A DNA stretch of 64,000 bases, from positions 620,001-684,000 of the forward strand of contig OZ245058.1 in NCBI GenBank assembly GCA_965224595.1, read 5' to 3'. Below, one piece after another: positions 45,121-54,566 of the stretch. The DNA comes from Aliivibrio_A sp016764915 (GTDB lineage: Bacteria > Pseudomonadota > Gammaproteobacteria > Enterobacterales > Vibrionaceae). Below the pieces are notes generated by a model. That model did not search any database. It was not told the DNA's origin and saw nothing but the letters and a program-made list of their open reading frames with translations. Both the position numbers and the translations under genes were made by a program. Position 1 is the first letter of the stretch; every line of letters starts with the position of its first letter.

Positions 45121-47397
45121 TTATATTTTATCAGTAAAAGTACGTGCGATAACGTCTTTCTGCTGCTCTACGGTTAATGAGTTAAAGCGTACAGCATAAC
45201 CAGAAACACGAATCGTTAACTGTGGGTAGTTCTCTGGGTGCTTAACAGCATCTTCAAGAGTTTCACGGTTAAGTACGTTCACGTTCAGGTGCTGACCACC
45301 TTCAATGTTCGCTTCGTGGTGGAAATAACCGTCCATCAAGCCTGCAAGGTTAGCACGTTGGTTATCCTCTGTTTTCCCAAGTGCATTTGGCACGATAGAG
45401 AAAGTGTAAGAGATACCATCTTGTGCATCAGCAAACGGCAGTTTACCAACAGAGGTAAGGGAAGCTACTGCCCCTTTTTCATCACGTCCGTGCATTGGGT
45501 TTGCGCCTGGAGCAAATGGTGCGCCTGCTTGACGTCCATCAGGAGTGTTACCTGTTTTCTTACCATAAACAACGTTAGATGTAATGGTCAGGATAGACTG
45601 CGTTGGAATCGCATCACGGTACATCTTAAGCTTACGGATTTTGCCCATGAAAGTTGAAACAAGTTCACATGCAATGTCATCAACACGTGCATCATTGTTA
45701 CCAAATTTAGGGTAGTCACCTTCGATATCAAAATCGGTAGCAATGCCGTTTTCGTCACGAATTGGTTTAACCGTCGCAAATTTAATTGCAGACAGTGAGT
45801 CAGCAGCAACAGACAGACCAGCAATACCACAAGCCATTGTACGACGAACATCACGGTCGTGAAGTGCCATTAGCGAGGCTTCGTAGCTGTACTTATCGTG
45901 CATGAAGTGGATAGAGTTTAGTGCTGTCACGTACTGTTTTGCTAACCAGTCCATGAAGTGATCAAGACGACCCATTACTTTATCGTAATCAAGAACTTCA
46001 TCCGTCATTGGTGCTTCTTTAGGACCAATTTGAACTTTCAGCTTTTCATCAATGCCGCCATTGATTGCGTAAAGCATTGTTTTCGCAAGGTTAGCACGGG
46101 CACCGAAGAACTGCATGTGTTTACCAATGATCATTGGAGAAACACAACAAGCGATTGCGTAATCATCAGATGCGAAATCAGGACGCATTAGGTCATCATT
46201 CTCATACTGGATTGAAGAAGTATCAATGGATACTTTTGCACAGAAACGCTTAAAGCCATCAGGAAGTTGCTCAGACCAAAGCACAGTAATGTTTGGCTCT
46301 GGAGAAGGTCCCATTGTGTACAGGCTGTTTAGGAAACGGAAGTTTGAACGTGTAACAAGTGTACGTCCATCAAGTCCCATACCACCCATTGATTCTGTTG
46401 CCCAAATTGGGTCACCAGAGAACAATTCATCATATTCAGGAGTACGTAGGAAACGAACCATACGCAGTTTCATGACGAAGTGGTCAATCATCTCTTGAGC
46501 TTGAACTTCAGTGATAACGCCAGCTGCAATGTCACGCTCGATGTAGATATCAAGGAAAGTCGAAGTACGACCTAAAGACATTGCTGCGCCATTCTGTGAT
46601 TTAACAGCAGCAAGGTAGCCGAAGTAAGTCCACTGAATGGCTTCTTGAGCATTGGTTGCTGATAAAGAGATATCGTAGCCGTAAGATGCAGCCATCTCTT
46701 TGATTTGACCTAGAGCACGATGCTGCTCTGCAATTTCTTCACGAAGTTGCATTGTCATTTGTAAATCTTCACCGTTTTCGAAACGATCTTGAAGAGAGAC
46801 AAATTGTGCATATTTATCTTTGATTAGGAAATCGATGCCGTAAAGAGCAACACGACGGTAATCACCAATGATACGACCACGGCCATATGCATCAGGAAGA
46901 CCTGTCAATATACCAGACTTACGACATTTCATAATGTCAGAAGTGTAGATATCGAAAACACCTTGGTTATGTGTTTTACGAAACTTTGAATAGAATTCTG
47001 AAATGGTAGGGTCTAGTTCGCGATCATACGCTTTGCAAGAACCTTCAACCATGCGAATACCACCATTAGGGATGATAGCACGCTTCAGTGGTGCGTCAGT
47101 TTGAAGACCAACGATAGTTTCTAAATCTTTGTTGATGTAACCGGCTTTGTGAGACGTAATTGTAGAGATGATATCAGTATCAAAATCTAGAGGTGCTTTA
47201 GTCGCATTCTCAGTTTTGATTCCTTCCATCACGTTGTCCCACAGCTGTGCTGTCGCTGGAGTAGCCTCAGATTCAAGAAAAGCTTCATCACCTTCATAAG
47301 GAGTGTAGTTTTTCTGAATGAAGTCACGAACGTTTACTTCAGTCTGCCATTCGCCTTCTGCGAAACTTTTCCAAGCATTAGCATTATGCTCTGCCAT
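45121..47397 (-). CDS. pflB: Formate C-acetyltransferase (pyruvate formate-lyase)
   Basis: The 758-residue glycyl-radical enzyme converts pyruvate and CoA to acetyl-CoA and formate. The active-site Cys pair is in IACCVSPM and the radical Gly is in RVSGYAVRFN near the C-terminus, followed by TVEQQKDVIARTF. Length equals E. coli PflB (760). It is activated by PflA (42.1 kb) and its acetyl-CoA can feed Pta-AckA. It follows the DUF3360-like gene on the same strand across 199 bases without a strong terminator. Confidence 0.97.
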   Translation of the reverse strand: MAEHNANAWKSFAEGEWQTEVNVRDFIQKNYTPYEGDEAFLESEATPATAQLWDNVMEGIKTENATKAPLDFDTDIISTITSHKAGYINKDLETIVGLQTDAPLKRAIIPNGGIRMVEGSCKAYDRELDPTISEFYSKFRKTHNQGVFDIYTSDIMKCRKSGILTGLPDAYGRGRIIGDYRRVALYGIDFLIKDKYAQFVSLQDRFENGEDLQMTMQLREEIAEQHRALGQIKEMAASYGYDISLSATNAQEAIQWTYFGYLAAVKSQNGAAMSLGRTSTFLDIYIERDIAAGVITEVQAQEMIDHFVMKLRMVRFLRTPEYDELFSGDPIWATESMGGMGLDGRTLVTRSNFRFLNSLYTMGPSPEPNITVLWSEQLPDGFKRFCAKVSIDTSSIQYENDDLMRPDFASDDYAIACCVSPMIIGKHMQFFGARANLAKTMLYAINGGIDEKLKVQIGPKEAPMTDEVLDYDKVMGRLDHFMDWLAKQYVTALNSIHFMHDKYSYEASLMALHDRDVRRTMACGIAGLSVAADSLSAIKFATVKPIRDENGIATDFDIEGDYPKFGNNDARVDDIACELVSTFMGKIRKLKMYRDAIPTQSILTITSNVVYGKKTGNTPDGRQAGAPFAPGANPMHGRDEKGAVASLTSVGKLPFADAQDGISYTFSIVPNALGKTEDNQRANLAGLMDGYFHHEANIEGGQHLNVNVLNRETLEDAVKHPENYPQLTIRVSGYAVRFNSLTVEQQKDVIARTFTDKI

Positions 47398-47567
47398 GTT
47401 ATACCTACCTTTTTAGTAGAAAAAAAACGTACTGCGAGCTAACGGTTAAGCATGCTAGCTCCCGTCTGGGAAACAGTACCACGTAACAATAATAATATAG
47501 ATAACTAAGCCGATGAATTTAAATGTCTTAACTATTTATATTACTACTAAATGTTTCTTAGTAATGA

Positions 47568-47589
47568 GGCAGTGTATCTCTACACTGCC
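47568..47589 (-). promoter_or_regulatory. Hairpin between the DUF3360-like gene and pflB
   Basis: GGCAGTGTA pairs with TACACTGCC around TCTC just after the DUF3360-like stop codon. No T run follows on the minus strand, so readthrough or RNA processing into pflB is likely. Confidence 0.5.
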
Positions 47590-47596
47590 CTATTGA

Positions 47597-49123
47597 TTAA
47601 AGCAGTGCTGGAATACCGTATTGGCCTTCCAACATACCAACCGCTAACATCGCGATTAGACAGATAACAAATGCCCCTACAGGGATAACAACTTTATCGA
47701 CAAACGAAAGACGCGCAGCACGCTCTTTATCGCCAATTAAACCATTATTATCCAAGAACATCGTTAGAGCCCATGCTAAAACTGGGTTTGTTACGATGGC
47801 AGCAAAAATACAGATACCAGCAGCTTGTGAATCTTTTGTTTCACGAACCATTTGCATACCCGCTTCAAGTAGTGGCAGTGATACACCTACTAATAGAGCA
47901 ACACGCATCACTGGTGGCCATACTGCCACATCCATTGGGAAACCAAGGATAGCAATAATAATACATAACGAACCTAGTAAAATGGCACCTGCAGGGATAG
48001 GGCGTTTAGCAATGGCCGCTGGAATCATATAGGTCCCCCACGAAGAGGTAATGTTACCGCCACCAACAGCTGTACCAACAATTTGACGTATTGAACAGGT
48101 TGTCATCGTATCATCAACATCCATAAGTACTTTCTCAGCACCTTTAGGGTAGTTCAGTTCTTGGAAGATGCGGTGACCTAAGAAATCAGGAGACCACATT
48201 GCGACTGCAAGAATGGCAAATGGTAAAGAAGCTATGAAGTGCTCAAAGTTCGGTAAACCTAGCATCCATCCTTCAGAGGTTGAGCCCCACCAGTAGAATG
48301 GGTTTAGGTTTGGTAAGCCCATTTCAGTTTCGAACTTAATATCAAAACCAGCGCCAAGAACCAGTGCAATTGCTAGACCAGTAAATGCACATACTGGAAT
48401 CGCTAACCAGCGTTTGTTGATTTTTGCTAAATAGGCGTAGATACCGATGGTAACACCAAGAACGATCAAACCAACATAACCCATGCTACCAGAAGTAACA
48501 TCAGCAGATTGCAGACCTACAGCCCATGCTTGAATGGAGCTGATTTGACTGATGGTTCCAGTCAAGCCTAAAAATATCAATAAGCCGCCAGCAGTCCCTT
48601 TAGACGTGAGGTTAACGAGTTTCGACCCCCCTTTTAGGTAACTCAAGATTAGACCAAATACGCCAATCAAGATAGCAAGAGCAAGAGGATGAGCACCGGC
48701 CAAGGCAATGGTTCCGATTAAAGGAATCATTGGTCCGTGGTTTCCGGCAAGGTTGGCTCTTGGGTTAATAAATCCTGAAGCTATGACACAAAAAAGAAGT
48801 GCTGGAATAAGCATTTCGACTCGAGCGACTTCAATTGCAAACTCTTTTCCTAAATTTACGTGATCCCATGCTGCCGTTAATCCATCGGCCCATGACATCA
48901 TTACCGCAGAGTACATCGCGATAATTCCGATCGTGCCCGCCAGTGCAGGAACCAGATCTTCCCACTCAAAACGGAAATCACGTCCTGGTAGATTAAGTTT
49001 CCAACGACGTGGTTTCATTATCTTCAATTCGTTATCCAGATAATCTGAACGCGTTGAAAATTCTGAAGCAGGGCGATGTAACTCGCTATAACTTTGTTCG
49101 TTCTGCTCTTTCCCTATAGACAT
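47597..49123 (-). CDS. DUF3360-like multi-spanning membrane protein, putative transporter
   Basis: The 508-residue protein has a charged N-terminal tail of about 60 residues and about 12 hydrophobic segments, with PRANLAGNHGPMIPLIGTIALAGAHPLA and GGGNITSSWGTYMIPAAIAKRPIPAG as distinctive stretches. It resembles a Vibrio family listed as DUF3360 and, loosely, SulP/NCS2 permeases; I cannot name a substrate. It is upstream of pflB in the place focA holds in enterics, so formate or another fermentation acid is a possible substrate, which is inference. An FNR-like box lies 84 bases upstream. Confidence 0.65.
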   Translation of the reverse strand: MSIGKEQNEQSYSELHRPASEFSTRSDYLDNELKIMKPRRWKLNLPGRDFRFEWEDLVPALAGTIGIIAMYSAVMMSWADGLTAAWDHVNLGKEFAIEVARVEMLIPALLFCVIASGFINPRANLAGNHGPMIPLIGTIALAGAHPLALAILIGVFGLILSYLKGGSKLVNLTSKGTAGGLLIFLGLTGTISQISSIQAWAVGLQSADVTSGSMGYVGLIVLGVTIGIYAYLAKINKRWLAIPVCAFTGLAIALVLGAGFDIKFETEMGLPNLNPFYWWGSTSEGWMLGLPNFEHFIASLPFAILAVAMWSPDFLGHRIFQELNYPKGAEKVLMDVDDTMTTCSIRQIVGTAVGGGNITSSWGTYMIPAAIAKRPIPAGAILLGSLCIIIAILGFPMDVAVWPPVMRVALLVGVSLPLLEAGMQMVRETKDSQAAGICIFAAIVTNPVLAWALTMFLDNNGLIGDKERAARLSFVDKVVIPVGAFVICLIAMLAVGMLEGQYGIPALL

Positions 49124-49747
49124 AGGAACCTCATATAAATTTATTTTAAAGTTTGTGACTATTTTTTATAGGAGTTGAGTTTAGCATATCAAATTTCTGT
49201 CGTTGATTGATCTTGATCACTTAATCTCAGCTTATGAAATAAAAATACAGAAAAATATGGAGTTGAGCAGATAGGGAAAAATGCTTGAAATCATTAAAAC
49301 TATAAAATTCATGAAAATTAACAGCTTAACGATAAAAAAGAGGCGCTTTATGCAAGGCATTGTTTTCAATGAAAAAGAGAAAAGTTAAGACGAGGGGAAT
49401 ATTACTTTGTAATTTTATTACAGTTATATGGTGTAATAATTCGGTTAAAGATCAGGCGAAAGCGAGTGTAATAGAGTGATATATGTACGTTATTGAGTAA
49501 AATATTGTTAAGACGATGTTGTTGCAATTATTGCCTGGAAATGAATAACTATTTTAAGTTAAAATGATCAAACGCCACATTGCGAGTCTTACGCAAATAG
49601 ATACTTATAAATTATGAATAAAATGTCTTGGTAAGGGGCTTGCGTTAGGTTAATAAATTGTTGCAGTGGTTATTTTAGAGTGTTAACGTCTAGAAATAGT
49701 CATAAAAACAAAATATCAGCTCAAAGTACGTTAAAGGGAGAGAGCGC
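49124..49747. other. 624-base divergent intergenic region
   Basis: It lies between the DUF3360-like gene and the amino-acid ABC operon. It contains an FNR-like box near the left end, an imperfect TTGCG/CGCAA inverted repeat near 49577-49596 and otherwise AT-rich sequence with only tiny open frames (for example a 12-codon frame near 49350). No gene or recognised RNA is supported. Confidence 0.6.
49207..49220. promoter_or_regulatory. FNR-like box upstream of the DUF3360-like/pflB unit
   Basis: TTGAT-CTTG-ATCAC matches TTGAT-N4-ATCAA at nine of ten defined bases, 84-97 bases before the start of the DUF3360-like gene. Anaerobic control fits the pflB context. Confidence 0.6.
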
Positions 49748-50518
49748 ATGCAAGATTCATTCGCGCTAGAAATAAAAGATCTACATAAACACTTTGGTCA
49801 AAATGAAGTACTTAAAGGGATCTCTCTTTCGGCTAACAAAGGCGATGTGATCTCAATCATTGGCTCATCGGGTTCTGGTAAAAGCACTTTTTTACGTTGT
49901 ATTAATTTACTTGAAACACCAACGGATGGTGAGATCTGGGTGAATGGTGAACTTATTGAGATGAAAAATAACCGCTTAGGTGATGCAATTCCAGCGAATG
50001 AGAAACAAGTTCAACGAATTCGCTCGCGTCTTGCGATGGTTTTTCAAGGTTTCAATCTGTGGTCACATATGACAGTACTGGAAAATGTTATTGAAGCACC
50101 AATACATGTGTTGGGGGTGCCAAAAAAAGTAGCGATAGAAAAAGCAGAGCAAATCTTACAACGTGTAGGGCTTTTTGACCGTAAAGATTACTACCCGGGT
50201 CATCTTTCTGGTGGTCAGCAACAACGAGCAGCGATTGCACGAGCATTGGCTGTTGACCCTGAAGTGATGTTATTTGATGAGCCTACTTCAGCCCTTGATC
50301 CCGAATTGGTTGGGGAAGTGTTGGGAGTTATGCAGAGTTTAGCCGAAGAGGGTCGGACCATGTTAGTGGTGACCCATGAAATGGCATTTGCTCGTGATGT
50401 TTCAAACCATGTCATGTTTTTACATCAAGGTTTAGTTGAGGAGCAGGGTGATCCTAATGTTCTATTTACTGCGCCTAAATCAGAACGACTAAAACAGTTT
50501 ATATCGTCAATATACTAA
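49748..50518 (+). CDS. Amino-acid ABC importer ATP-binding protein (HisP/ArtP type)
   Basis: The 256-residue ATPase has Walker A GSSGSGKST, the polar-amino-acid-family Q loop MVFQGFNLWSHMTVLENV, signature LSGGQQQRAAIAR, Walker B VMLFDEPTSALDPE and switch His in VVTHEM. The length and insert after Walker A (NNRLGDAIPANEKQVQRIR) match HisP/AotP. It leads a four-gene operon with binding protein and two permeases. A GGGAGAGAG site precedes the ATG. Confidence 0.92.
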   Translation: MQDSFALEIKDLHKHFGQNEVLKGISLSANKGDVISIIGSSGSGKSTFLRCINLLETPTDGEIWVNGELIEMKNNRLGDAIPANEKQVQRIRSRLAMVFQGFNLWSHMTVLENVIEAPIHVLGVPKKVAIEKAEQILQRVGLFDRKDYYPGHLSGGQQQRAAIARALAVDPEVMLFDEPTSALDPELVGEVLGVMQSLAEEGRTMLVVTHEMAFARDVSNHVMFLHQGLVEEQGDPNVLFTAPKSERLKQFISSIY

Positions 50519-50549
50519 TAACAAAACCATAAAAAAATCGGAGATTACA

Positions 50550-51326
50550 ATGAGAAAATGGATTTTAGCTACGGCACTAATTACAGCAACACTGACAGGG
50601 GCAGTACAAGCAAAAGAGTGGAAGACAATACGCTTTGGTATTGAAGGTGCTTACCCTCCATTTAGCTGGACTGAGCCAAGCGGTGAAGTAAAAGGCTTTG
50701 ATGTTGATATAGCTAATGCTCTATGTACTGAGCTTACTGTTAAATGTAAAATTGTTCCGCAAGCGTGGGATGGCATTATTCAACAGTTAACTGCCCGTAA
50801 ATATGACGCGATCATTGCGGCAATGTCTATCACTGAAGATCGTAAGAAAAAAGTTGATTTCACTGGTAAATACGCGCTAATTCCTAACAAATATGTGATT
50901 AAAAAGGGTACTAACCTTACGTTCACTAAAGAGGGCCTAAAAGGGGTCAGAATTGGTGTTCAACGCGCAACCACACATGACAAATATTTGGTTGATAACT
51001 TTCCTGGTTCAGTTGAAATTGTTCGTTATGACTCTTTCGATGATGCATACCTAGATCTTAAAGCAGGTCGTATTGCCTCTGTATTAGGAGATGCTGCTGC
51101 ACTTGAAGAGGGTCTTTTGAATAAAGACGGCGGTGAAGGTTATGAATTCTCTGGCCCATCACTGTCAGATCCTAAATGGTTCGGTGATGGCTTTGGTATT
51201 GCACTGCGTAAAAAAGATAAAGATCTAACTGCAAAGTTAGATGCTGCCATTATCTCTATACGTGAAAAAGGTATCTACCAAGAGATTGCTGCAAAATACT
51301 TCAAATATGACGTATACGGTGAGTAA
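50550..51326 (+). CDS. Basic amino-acid binding protein (ArgT/HisJ/AotJ type)
   Basis: The 258-residue periplasmic protein has a signal peptide (ILATALITATLTGAVQAKE) and the class 3 solute-binding fold: IRFGIEGAYPPFSW, GFDVDIANALC, AWDGIIQQL, MSITEDRKKKVDFT with the ligand-binding Arg, and LKGVRIGVQRATTHDKYL. Lysine, arginine, ornithine or histidine is the likely ligand; opines cannot be excluded. A strong hairpin follows the stop codon. Confidence 0.88.
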   Translation: MRKWILATALITATLTGAVQAKEWKTIRFGIEGAYPPFSWTEPSGEVKGFDVDIANALCTELTVKCKIVPQAWDGIIQQLTARKYDAIIAAMSITEDRKKKVDFTGKYALIPNKYVIKKGTNLTFTKEGLKGVRIGVQRATTHDKYLVDNFPGSVEIVRYDSFDDAYLDLKAGRIASVLGDAAALEEGLLNKDGGEGYEFSGPSLSDPKWFGDGFGIALRKKDKDLTAKLDAAIISIREKGIYQEIAAKYFKYDVYGE

Positions 51327-51335
51327 TCACTAACG

Positions 51336-51363
51336 AGTATGGGTGGATACTTCCACCCATACT
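51336..51363 (+). promoter_or_regulatory. Perfect 12-bp hairpin after the binding-protein gene
   Basis: AGTATGGGTGGA pairs with TCCACCCATACT around TACT. No T run follows, so it likely stabilises the upstream message, raising binding-protein levels over the permeases. Confidence 0.6.
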
Positions 51364-51452
51364 GACTACGCACACCGGTTTTTCTACTGTTTCATGAACC
51401 CTCTTTTCGCCTTCGCTTTTTATTCATAAAACAGCCGCATTGGGAACATAAT

Positions 51453-52193
51453 ATGTTTGATTTAAAAGGGTATGAAGCCTCAATTATTCAAGGGGCTATC
51501 TTAACTATTGAAGTGGCACTGCTGTCATTAGTGCTGGCTATGATATTAGGCATGTTAGGTGCATTGGCCAAAATGGCACCTTATCGCTGGGCCCGTGCCA
51601 TTGCAACATTTTACACCACGGTAATTCGAGGTATCCCTGACCTTGTGCTCATGATGATCCTCTTTTACGGTGGGCAAATCATTCTTAATGATAGCTTGTA
51701 TGCCATCAACGAATGGATTAATGAGTGGATGACATCCAGTAATCCAACACATGAATGGGTTGATTATCTTCCAGATTATATCGAAATAAGTCCATTTGCA
51801 GCGGGAGTCCTCACCATCGGGTTCATTTTTGGTGCTTATATGGCTGAAACGTTCCGTGGCGCAATTATGGCGGTTGATAGAGGTGAACTAGAAGCTGCGA
51901 AGGCTTATGGTATGAGCGGTCCGCTTGCATTTCGTCGGATACTACTGCCACAGATGATACGCCATGCACTGCCTGGGTTTGGTAATAACTGGCTAGTGTT
52001 GTTAAAAACCACGGCACTGGTTTCCATCATAGGTTTACAAGACATGGTACGAGTCGGCGCAATGGCGGCGGGTTCAACAAAAATGCCATTTACTTTCTAT
52101 ATGGCTGTTGCTGTTATTTTCCTATTCTTTACTTCTGTTTCAACGGGCTTGTTAAAGCTTGTGGAACGTAAATTTAGTATTCATACGAGGTAG
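51453..52193 (+). CDS. Amino-acid ABC importer permease (HisQ type)
   Basis: The 246-residue permease has five hydrophobic segments, the N-terminal GAILTIEVALLSLVLAMILG typical of HisQ/GlnP-family permeases, and the coupling motif RGELEAAKAYGMSGPLAFRRILLPQ. A polar insert (about residues 83-115) is longer than usual. It pairs with the next permease, starting three bases after its stop, to form the membrane channel. Confidence 0.9.
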   Translation: MFDLKGYEASIIQGAILTIEVALLSLVLAMILGMLGALAKMAPYRWARAIATFYTTVIRGIPDLVLMMILFYGGQIILNDSLYAINEWINEWMTSSNPTHEWVDYLPDYIEISPFAAGVLTIGFIFGAYMAETFRGAIMAVDRGELEAAKAYGMSGPLAFRRILLPQMIRHALPGFGNNWLVLLKTTALVSIIGLQDMVRVGAMAAGSTKMPFTFYMAVAVIFLFFTSVSTGLLKLVERKFSIHTR

Positions 52194-52195
52194 AC

Positions 52196-52873
52196 ATGGA
52201 CTTTTCAATTATTATTGAGAGTATGCCCCTCTATTTAAGTGGGCTTTGGACAACACTTTGGTTAGTTAGTATATCGCTAGTTATTGGCTTGTTAGTGGCA
52301 ATTCCTATGGCTGTGGCTCGAAATAGCAAGCTGTACGCAGTGTGGATGCCAGCTTGGGGATTTATCTACTTCTTCCGTGGAACGCCACTATTGGTTCAGC
52401 TGTATTTAATCTACTACGGCATTGATCAGTTCTTTCCAATAAAAGACACGTTGTGGCAGCATGCTTGGTTTTGTGCGTTAGTCGCATTTATACTTAATAC
52501 CTCTGCTTATACGGCTGAAATCATCCGTGGTGCGATTAATGGTCTACCAAAAGGGGAAGTTGAGGCAGCAAAAGCGTATGGCATGGGCACGATGTTAGCG
52601 TATCGCCGTGTTATCTTGCCTAGCGCATTAAGAAGGGCACTTCCAGCATACAGTAATGAAGTTATTTTTATGCTGCACGGTTCAGCGATAGCAGGAATTG
52701 TGACCATAATGGATATTACCGGAGCAGCAAGGTTGGTGAACTCTCGCTACTACGCACCTTTTGAGTCCTTTATTGCCGCAGGTTTATTCTATATGGCATT
52801 AACCTTTATCATTATCTTCTGTTTCAAAAAGGCAGAAGCAAGGTTCTTACGATATATGCGTCCTCTTAGTTAG
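52196..52873 (+). CDS. Amino-acid ABC importer permease (HisM type)
   Basis: The 225-residue permease has SGLWTTLWLVSISLVIGLLVAIPMA, FFRGTPLLVQLYLIYYG and the coupling motif KGEVEAAKAYGMGTMLAYRRVILP. It begins two bases after hisQ and closes the operon, followed by a strong terminator. HisQ and HisM likely heterodimerise on two copies of the ATPase. Confidence 0.9.
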   Translation: MDFSIIIESMPLYLSGLWTTLWLVSISLVIGLLVAIPMAVARNSKLYAVWMPAWGFIYFFRGTPLLVQLYLIYYGIDQFFPIKDTLWQHAWFCALVAFILNTSAYTAEIIRGAINGLPKGEVEAAKAYGMGTMLAYRRVILPSALRRALPAYSNEVIFMLHGSAIAGIVTIMDITGAARLVNSRYYAPFESFIAAGLFYMALTFIIIFCFKKAEARFLRYMRPLS

Positions 52874-52897
52874 AGAAAACGTAAAAATATAGATAAT

Positions 52898-52932
52898 AAA
52901 AGAGCTTATACCATTGTATAAGCTCTTTTTGT
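52898..52932. terminator. Intrinsic terminator after the amino-acid importer
   Basis: A 14-bp stem, AAAAGAGCTTATAC with GTATAAGCTCTTTT, closes a CATT loop and ends in T residues. It lies between convergent genes. Confidence 0.93.
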
Positions 52933-52946
52933 TTCTTTAATAGCGG

Positions 52947-53597
52947 TTAGACAGCAACATCGAAGTAGAGGCCTACTCCAGTCAATTCGCTTACCTCTTC
53001 TAAATACATTGTTATGTGCGGAGGGAACACTAACCCTTTAATGACGGTTAGATTCCTAAGAAAAGGGAAGAAATTGATATCATCCCAACTCAGCTTTTCG
53101 CCTTTTGCTGAAGGCAGCGTAATAAAATCGATATCCAAGAGCATTGGAGTAAGCTGATTTATATACTGTTCTGAACGGTCAAATGCGGCATCAAAATTCA
53201 TCTCGATCATGGCGGTTTTTTTGTGGGTAAACCACTCAAATGCAGAGGGTTGTTGAAACTCTGGCAGTGGTATTTTCATCCAACGTGGGTACATCAATGG
53301 GCCAGCGTAGGGAGATATCGCCGACAACCACTGTGTTATCTCATCAGATTGAGTGCTTTTCCCTATCACTCGATGATGATCATACTGATCTAAATAGGCG
53401 GCGATATCCAAGCTCTCAGCCATATAACTGCCATCCTCTTTTTCGAGAATGGGCACCAGATTAACGCCGACTTTGTCTGTTCGAGCGGTGACATCATCAT
53501 TTTGCAAATAGATTAACTCAACGGCCATTTTTTTTATGCCAACAACCAGCTGAGCTTTAATGCAATAGGGACAGTGATCAAATAGGTATAACTTCAT
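52947..53597 (-). CDS. grxB: Glutaredoxin 2
   Basis: The 216-residue protein has the GrxB form: an N-terminal thioredoxin fold with the CPYC redox site (DHCPYCIKAQLV), the cis-Pro in NLVPILEKEDG and MAESLDIAAYLD, and a GST-like helical C-terminal domain. Length matches E. coli Grx2 (215). It catalyses glutathione-dependent disulfide reduction in the cytosol. Confidence 0.93.
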   Translation of the reverse strand: MKLYLFDHCPYCIKAQLVVGIKKMAVELIYLQNDDVTARTDKVGVNLVPILEKEDGSYMAESLDIAAYLDQYDHHRVIGKSTQSDEITQWLSAISPYAGPLMYPRWMKIPLPEFQQPSAFEWFTHKKTAMIEMNFDAAFDRSEQYINQLTPMLLDIDFITLPSAKGEKLSWDDINFFPFLRNLTVIKGLVFPPHITMYLEEVSELTGVGLYFDVAV

Positions 53598-53649
53598 TCA
53601 ATTCATCCTTAAATTTATAACATAGTTAATATAGCTCGAAATCAATGAA

Positions 53650-54456
53650 TTAGCTAAACTCAGACCAAATTGGAGCATGGTCGGATGGTTTTTCTATGCC
53701 GCGTAATGGGTAATCTATACCAGCATCAATGCATTTAGCAGCGAGATTTTTGGTGGCTAAAATCACATCGATGCGTAACCCCCTGTTATCTGGAAAACCT
53801 TTCGAGCGATAATCGAACCAGGAGAATTGGTCGTTTACGTCAGGGTGTAATTTGCGGAAAGTATCTTCAAACCCCCAATCCATCAGTGTTTTTAACCATT
53901 CTCTCTCTTCAAGCTGAAATGAACATTTACCGGTTTTTAGCCAGCGTTTAGCATTCGGCTCCCCAATACCGATATCCGCATCTCCAGGACTAATGTTGAT
54001 ATCACCCATCACGATCACTTGTTCATCACTGCTGTGCGCTTGATGTAAATGTGTCATCAGATCTTTGTAGAATTGACGTTTGTATGGGTATTTTGTCTCA
54101 TGTTTGATGTTATCACCTTGCGGGAAATAGCCATTCATCACTGTGACTTTTTGACCATCTTCTTGTTCAAAAGTGGCCATGATCATTCGGCGTTGTGACT
54201 CTTCAGTATCGGTATCAAACCCACGCTGTACAGAAATAGGCTCTTGCTTACATAACATGGCCACACCGTAGTGTGCCTTTTGACCGTGGTGGTACACCTT
54301 GTAACCCATCGCTTCAACATCCGCGAGTGGGAATGCATCGTCATGGACTTTGATCTCTTGCAGGCCAATGACATCGGGTTGATGTTTATCAATGATTGCT
54401 TGAAGCTGATGAAGTCGAGCTCGTAAGCCGTTGATATTAAAGCTAATTACTTTCAT
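53650..54456 (-). CDS. xthA: Exodeoxyribonuclease III
   Basis: The 268-residue AP endonuclease and 3'-5' exonuclease acts in base-excision repair. Motifs are SFNINGLRARLHQL, the metal-binding Glu in GLQEIKVHD, VMGDINISPGDADIG, and the C-terminal GLRIDVILAT and PSDHAPIWSEF catalytic His. Length equals E. coli XthA. A near-consensus LexA box lies 66 bases upstream. It flanks the accessory island on its left. Confidence 0.96.
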   Translation of the reverse strand: MKVISFNINGLRARLHQLQAIIDKHQPDVIGLQEIKVHDDAFPLADVEAMGYKVYHHGQKAHYGVAMLCKQEPISVQRGFDTDTEESQRRMIMATFEQEDGQKVTVMNGYFPQGDNIKHETKYPYKRQFYKDLMTHLHQAHSSDEQVIVMGDINISPGDADIGIGEPNAKRWLKTGKCSFQLEEREWLKTLMDWGFEDTFRKLHPDVNDQFSWFDYRSKGFPDNRGLRIDVILATKNLAAKCIDAGIDYPLRGIEKPSDHAPIWSEFS

Positions 54457-54521
54457 ATGCTTTCTAACCTTATGATAAATTTAAATATTCTTATTTTATA
54501 GTGACTTACAAATTAACGATA

Positions 54522-54537
54522 CTGTATATATAAACAT
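54522..54537. promoter_or_regulatory. Near-consensus LexA (SOS) box upstream of xthA
   Basis: CTGTATATATAAACAT matches CTGT-N8-ACAG except for the last base. It lies 66 bases before xthA and just beyond the 3' end of the integrase gene. Confidence 0.5.
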
Positions 54538-54566
54538 ATAAATATCTACAAAGGGATTTTATTGAG

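Noticed and set aside
49350..49388. Twelve-codon frame in the 49.1-49.7 kb intergenic region
   Set aside because: It is too short and has no clear ribosome site or relation to the flanking genes.
49538..49635. Possible ArgR boxes before the amino-acid importer
   Set aside because: Two TGAAT half-sites occur, but the second halves match ATTCA poorly. AT-rich sequence makes this unsurprising.
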